The notes under the pieces are model-generated. The model saw only the letters and a list, made by a program, of their open reading frames with translations. It made no database searches and was not told the origin of the DNA. A stretch of 64,000 nt of DNA from Bog-366 sp963722555 (GTDB lineage Bacteria; Acidobacteriota; Terriglobia; UBA7540), in contig CAVRNQ010000007.1 in assembly GCA_963722555.1 (NCBI GenBank), positions 1,364,001-1,428,000 on the forward strand, in the 5' to 3' direction. Of this stretch, positions 60,628-64,000 are shown in pieces (position 1 is the first letter of the stretch; every line of letters starts with the position of its first letter). Made by a program: the position numbers and the translations under genes.

Positions 60628-60666
60628 AACCCACGGCAAATCGCAAAACGGATTTGCCGTGGCTAC
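60628..60666 (-). repeat. GTAGCC hairpin, inverted
   Basis: On the minus strand GTAGCCACGGCAAATC ... GATTTGCCGTGGGTTC; a 12-bp perfect stem. Faces the copy at 60553. Confidence 0.8.
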
Positions 60667-60885
60667 CACTGCAAATGCAGGGGTTCTTCGCGCAGTCTAT
60701 CCTGAGCTGGCAGAGCGAGATTCTTCGCGCAGTCTATCCTGAGCGGGCAGAGCGAGATTCTTCGCTTCGCTCAGAATGACAGCGAAGGACTCAGAATGAC
60801 AGCGAAGGGCTCAGAATGACAGGACCTACATGTTTTTCCGTAGCCTGTTGCGCAGCACAGGAGGGCCGGTCCCGGCGCCCAGCGG

Positions 60886-63414
60886 TCAATAGATGACGTC
60901 GATGGATGTGTCGAAAAAGCGGTGCTGATTCCCCACGAAATGGCCAAAGAACGGGGAGGTGACGTTGTTGAAGACATCGCGCGGGTTGGTATGGTCGCTC
61001 AAATTGAAAACCGTCAGGGCCCCGCGCATCACGTGGTTCTTAAGCCAGGGCAGAGGGAGGCGGAATTCCTTGCTCAATTTCAGATCGAGTGAGAAGAAGC
61101 GCGGAAAACGCTGGGCGTTGGGCTGGCCGACGTACTCTTGCCGGGCGTTGACGAACGCATAGGGAAGCCCCGAATGGAAATCGATGACGGGGTCGGCCAT
61201 AATCCCCCACACATGAGTTTTGCACCGTCCCCAACTCACGAAGCGTTGCGGCGTGTCGGAGGGCAGGTTGGCGAAAGCGTTGGGGCGGAATACGGGTTGC
61301 TCAAAGGGGACGTAGAGCGCCGCCAGGGTGTTCAAGTCGCCGCGCCCCAGGCTGTTAATATAGGAGAGGTTCCATTCGGAGCTTTCGGTCAGGCGAACGC
61401 GCAGCGTGGATTCGAACTCCCGGTAACGCGAACTGCCCTGGTCGGTAAGCAACAGGGCAGGACCCGTCGAGAGCGCCTCGACCGGGTTGATGATGAACTG
61501 GCTGTAGTCGTGGCTCGCGAGGTAGCTCAAGCGCAGCACCACGCGGGGGTGCAACTCGCGGTCCGCTTCCAGGCTCCAGGTCCAGTTGTAGGGTACGGTG
61601 CCCGGGTGGTCCGGGGACGCGGTCAATACTCCTTGTCCATTGAAGTGCCCGTATGCGTTCTGGTAAATGAGCGGTGGTCCCTCAGGCGTTCCCTGCGCAT
61701 CGAAGAAGGTGACTATTCGCTGAGGGTTCATGGGGAAGTCGCCACTCAGCAGGGCGCTGTGGTCGTAAAACAGGCCCAAGCCTCCCCGAAAAACCGTTTT
61801 ACCGCGACGCCCGGGGGAGTAGGCAAATCCCACGCGGGGCGCCATATTCGCCTGGCTGCCGAGCGTGTGGCCGGAATACCGCAAGCCGAAATCGAGGGAA
61901 AGCGGATCGCTGGGCACCCAGTGATCGGCCACAAAGACGACGCCCTCCAGGTCGTGCGCGGAGAGTGTCCCCGGTCCCTGGAAGTCAATTCTCTCCGTCG
62001 ATGTCCCGTCGGTCCGAAGCAGGAGCGCCGGGTGGGACTGGCTGGTTCCGCTGTAGACACGCCGCAGGAGACTTCCGCCGAAGGTCAATTCATGTTTTCC
62101 CAGCCATTTCTGCTGAGGGAACTTGTATGTTTCCAGGACCTCCTGCTGTTCGCTGTCACGCTGGTAAGTGTTAAAGAAGTTCCCGCCCCAGCCGTTGGGT
62201 GTGACCAGCATATCGAGCGGTCCTTGGCCGTGGCCGTGGCTGTTGAACTCCACGCCCTGAACGAGCGTGGTGAAGATGCCCCCGGCCGTGGTCACGTACT
62301 GGTCAGTGACGTTCACGGAGAAACCCGTCTGGCCGTAATCGGAGGAGGCCGATTGCGGAACCAGGGAGTTGATATTGGCGAACTGGCGGCGCAGGGGGAA
62401 GACGTTTACGGTGCCGGTCAGCAGATGGCGCGCGGAGATAACGTATTGGAGATCGCTATAGGAATTGAAGTCGTGCAGCTTGATCTCGTTGTTCGGCCAG
62501 GCCAATCCCCGTACCGGCTGCTTATCCATGTCGTATGCCAGGGCCTCCGAGAAGTTCAAACGGTTTCGGAGCAGCGGGCCGGTGACGTACAGGCGGGGGT
62601 TGTAGTCGGCGATTCCCACCAGCGTGCCACTCTTGATGCGAGGATTGGGGGTGATATTCTGCACCTCAAACTGCCAGCGATCGGAAGGCGGCCGCGTATG
62701 GATCGTGGTGAGTCCACCGGTGAACCCTCCGTATTGGGCGTTGTAAGCGTCCTTGTAAACCTGGAGGGAATCGATGGCGACCACGGGCACGTCAATCGAG
62801 AAACTGCCCGTGACAGGGTCAGCAGTCTCCGCGGAGTTCACGAGCAGCAGGCCCTGGGTCTCAGGCACACCCTTGATATTGATTTTGCCGTCCGGCGTCC
62901 GGACGACGCCCGGAATGTAGGGCAGCGCGGCCTTGAACTTCTGCTCGACGAGCGGCAGGCTGGTAAGTTGCGGCGCATTCAGCTTGCCGGAAGGCGCCGT
63001 TTGCTCGGGCGTAATGGCGCCCGCCTTCTCGCGAACTTCCACGCTCTGGTGAATGATCAATTCCGGTGGCAAAATGATTTGGAGGAAGGGCGGGGGAGCG
63101 TCCGTCACCTCCTGGGTGCGTTGCAGGGGTTCGTGGCCCGGGGCGGCGCAGACCAGGACGTATTCGCCGGGCTGCAGGCCCGGAAACTGGAATTGGCCTT
63201 TGTGATCCGGGGAGGAGGTGAGACCTTCTTCGGGCAGAAGCCGGCCCGTCAGCGTGCACAAGGCTTCCGGGATGGGAAGGTTCTTCTCGTCCAGAACCTC
63301 ACCTTCGAGCGCCTGGGTGGAGGGCAAGGCGCGTGCAATGCTCCCGCCTCCCAGGAGGAGGATTGTTCCTGGGACAAATGCCCCTATAAGCCATCGAAGC
63401 CGTGGGATAGTCAT
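60886..63414 (-). CDS. TonB-dependent receptor with carboxypeptidase-regulatory-like N-terminal domain
   Basis: An 842-residue outer-membrane protein. A signal peptide (WLIGAFVPGTILLLGGGSIA) is followed by an extended immunoglobulin-like domain (EGEVLDEKNLPIPEALCTLT; FQFPGLQPGEYVLVCAAPGH), a plug domain (LPLVEQKFKAALPYIPGVVR; SLQVYKDAYNAQYGGFTGGL) and a beta-barrel rich in aromatic strands that ends ...FFDTSIDVIY, aromatic as in outer-membrane proteins. This Oar-like architecture is typical of Acidobacteriota. It takes up a large substrate, unknown, driven by TonB. No TonB-box is obvious. Confidence 0.9.
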   Translation of the reverse strand: MTIPRLRWLIGAFVPGTILLLGGGSIARALPSTQALEGEVLDEKNLPIPEALCTLTGRLLPEEGLTSSPDHKGQFQFPGLQPGEYVLVCAAPGHEPLQRTQEVTDAPPPFLQIILPPELIIHQSVEVREKAGAITPEQTAPSGKLNAPQLTSLPLVEQKFKAALPYIPGVVRTPDGKINIKGVPETQGLLLVNSAETADPVTGSFSIDVPVVAIDSLQVYKDAYNAQYGGFTGGLTTIHTRPPSDRWQFEVQNITPNPRIKSGTLVGIADYNPRLYVTGPLLRNRLNFSEALAYDMDKQPVRGLAWPNNEIKLHDFNSYSDLQYVISARHLLTGTVNVFPLRRQFANINSLVPQSASSDYGQTGFSVNVTDQYVTTAGGIFTTLVQGVEFNSHGHGQGPLDMLVTPNGWGGNFFNTYQRDSEQQEVLETYKFPQQKWLGKHELTFGGSLLRRVYSGTSQSHPALLLRTDGTSTERIDFQGPGTLSAHDLEGVVFVADHWVPSDPLSLDFGLRYSGHTLGSQANMAPRVGFAYSPGRRGKTVFRGGLGLFYDHSALLSGDFPMNPQRIVTFFDAQGTPEGPPLIYQNAYGHFNGQGVLTASPDHPGTVPYNWTWSLEADRELHPRVVLRLSYLASHDYSQFIINPVEALSTGPALLLTDQGSSRYREFESTLRVRLTESSEWNLSYINSLGRGDLNTLAALYVPFEQPVFRPNAFANLPSDTPQRFVSWGRCKTHVWGIMADPVIDFHSGLPYAFVNARQEYVGQPNAQRFPRFFSLDLKLSKEFRLPLPWLKNHVMRGALTVFNLSDHTNPRDVFNNVTSPFFGHFVGNQHRFFDTSIDVIY

Positions 63415-63739
63415 GCGGGATCCGCGCCTGACTCATTCTGTGCAACAGCGATAACCCGCTTTCCACTCGGGCGTTCGCCTGGGAACGGCCTCCTTTCAAG
63501 CCGGCTCGCTGAACCCGGCTGCAACTTCCGGGTCGCCGTCGGGTATCTAAGACCCTCGAAACCAGCCTCCATCATTTACTCTAAACCTACGAAGCAATCT
63601 CGACAATGGAATACTGTCACCTGGGTCTGCCACTTCTCCGGCCTGCGGCCAATGAGGGGCGTTCGCAGCGGGCGGGGCGACAGGCTTGACTTCGAACTGC
63701 CCCGATGACCCGCGGGCCACGCGGCAGGCCGGGCGGGTG

Positions 63740-63900
63740 CTGGTGTCATTTGCGAGACACGGGCGCTCCCAGGTGCAGTCATTCCCGCGAAAGCGGGAAT
63801 CTACTCCGCCAGCCATTGGAAATGCGCCGCCGACGGACTGGATTCCCGCTTTCGCGGGAATGACCACTGTTTCGAAAGGGATCCCATCCCAAATGACACA
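63740..63900. repeat. MITE-like element with terminal inverted repeats, copy 3
   Basis: CTGGTGTCATTTG at 63740-63752 and CAAATGACAC at 63890-63899. The interior has the same inverted TCATTCCCGCGAAAGCGGGA core as at 38591 and 40547, here in the opposite orientation. Confidence 0.8.
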
Positions 63901-63921
63901 GTACAGGCCGGGCGAGTTGGG

Positions 63922-63950
63922 TTGACAAGGTCGGACCCTGCCGATAGACT
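63922..63950 (+). promoter_or_regulatory. Sigma70-type promoter near the window end
   Basis: TTGACA at 63922-63927, a 17-base spacer, and TAGACT at 63945-63950, the best promoter match in the window. Any gene it serves lies beyond the end; no ATG with ribosome binding site follows within the remaining 50 bases. Confidence 0.55.
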
Positions 63951-64000
63951 CAGCGCCGGCCTGCAGGTCGGCATGTTCCTGCCATGGCGCCGGGCCTGCC

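Larger units (their letters stand above)
60165..60885. other. Intergenic region with hairpins and repeat family B
   Basis: No gene. It contains hairpins at 60217-60254, 60440-60497, 60553-60590 and 60628-60666 and a one-ended family B copy (60700-60848) with tandem TGACAGCGAAGG-type units and the right end TTTTTCCGTAGCCTGT. Confidence 0.6.
63415..64000. other. Intergenic region to the window end
   Basis: 586 bases upstream of the receptor gene. No gene. It has a MITE-like element copy (63740-63900) and a sigma70-like promoter near the end (63922-63950). The first 320 bases contain no repeat I recognise. Confidence 0.6.

Noticed and set aside
60277..60669. A 130-codon minus-strand frame near the hairpins
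   Set aside because: It is made mostly of hairpin repeat sequence read as protein.
61138..63708. An 856-codon frame on the plus strand opposite the TonB-dependent receptor
   Set aside because: It mirrors the receptor gene in a shadow frame, has no recognisable domain and no ribosome binding site.

Overview
The window is GC-rich, densely coded bacterial chromosome with genes on both strands. I think it comes from a member of the Acidobacteriota or a close relative. The grounds are a TonB-dependent receptor with an N-terminal carboxypeptidase-regulatory-like domain, two Tat-signalled sugar-type enzymes, an exported DUF4139 protein, and intergenic spaces full of copies of short dispersed repeats. 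This is an inference; no 16S gene or other phylogenetic marker was compared. I saw no rRNA or tRNA gene and no CRISPR array.

Layout. 1-15.2 kb: housekeeping block with a partial TPR protein, lepA, an adenosine-specific kinase family protein, a penicillin-binding endopeptidase, xseA, a DUF2905 protein, ndk, sucDC, trpD, a TrpG/PabA amidotransferase, a Tat-exported TIM-barrel protein and an ABC exporter pair. 15.5-28.3 kb: thioredoxin reductase, proline dehydrogenase, an exported Gfo/Idh/MocA oxidoreductase, a ferredoxin, an APC permease, a PilZ-like protein, a two-subunit 2-oxoacid:ferredoxin oxidoreductase (KorAB) and a RelBE-type toxin-antitoxin pair with a palindromic operator. 28.5-41.4 kb: rlmI-like methyltransferase, queA, a DUF4139 protein, a HAD phosphatase, then a thiol-redox/lipoprotein cluster (CcdA, Lgt, TlpA-like, DsbD-N-like, Cys-rich membrane protein), a 45-residue membrane microprotein, gltX and a zinc-ribbon protein.

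41.4-60.9 kb is a mosaic accessory region. It holds a PIN-domain remnant, a type III restriction-modification locus (mod, ORF6N gene, res), a 1.7 kb non-coding stretch with heptanucleotide arrays and four iteron-like AT-rich repeats, a MNT/HEPN pair whose HEPN gene has a stop codon, a frameshifted TPR gene, a HEPN(AbiU2-like) two-gene cassette, and a HigBA pair whose toxin is frameshifted. Core-type genes (galE, a Mut7-C protein, a XRE regulator, a CocE-type hydrolase) are interleaved. 60.9-63.4 kb encodes the TonB-dependent receptor, and the window ends in a repeat element and a promoter-like sequence.

How it fits together. KorAB, SucCD and the orphan ferredoxin suggest ferredoxin-linked 2-oxoacid oxidation feeding succinyl-CoA ligase. 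CcdA, the DsbD-N-like protein and the TlpA-like thioredoxin look like a DsbD split over three genes, sitting beside Lgt. The most unusual signals are: a hairpin family with fixed edges (GTAGC...GCTTTT) but stems that differ in sequence while staying complementary, including one inverted pair of exactly 66 bp inserted in frame in the mod gene; a Cys-rich C-terminal domain with identical spacing in two neighbouring redox proteins; and toxin genes that are broken beside intact antitoxins.
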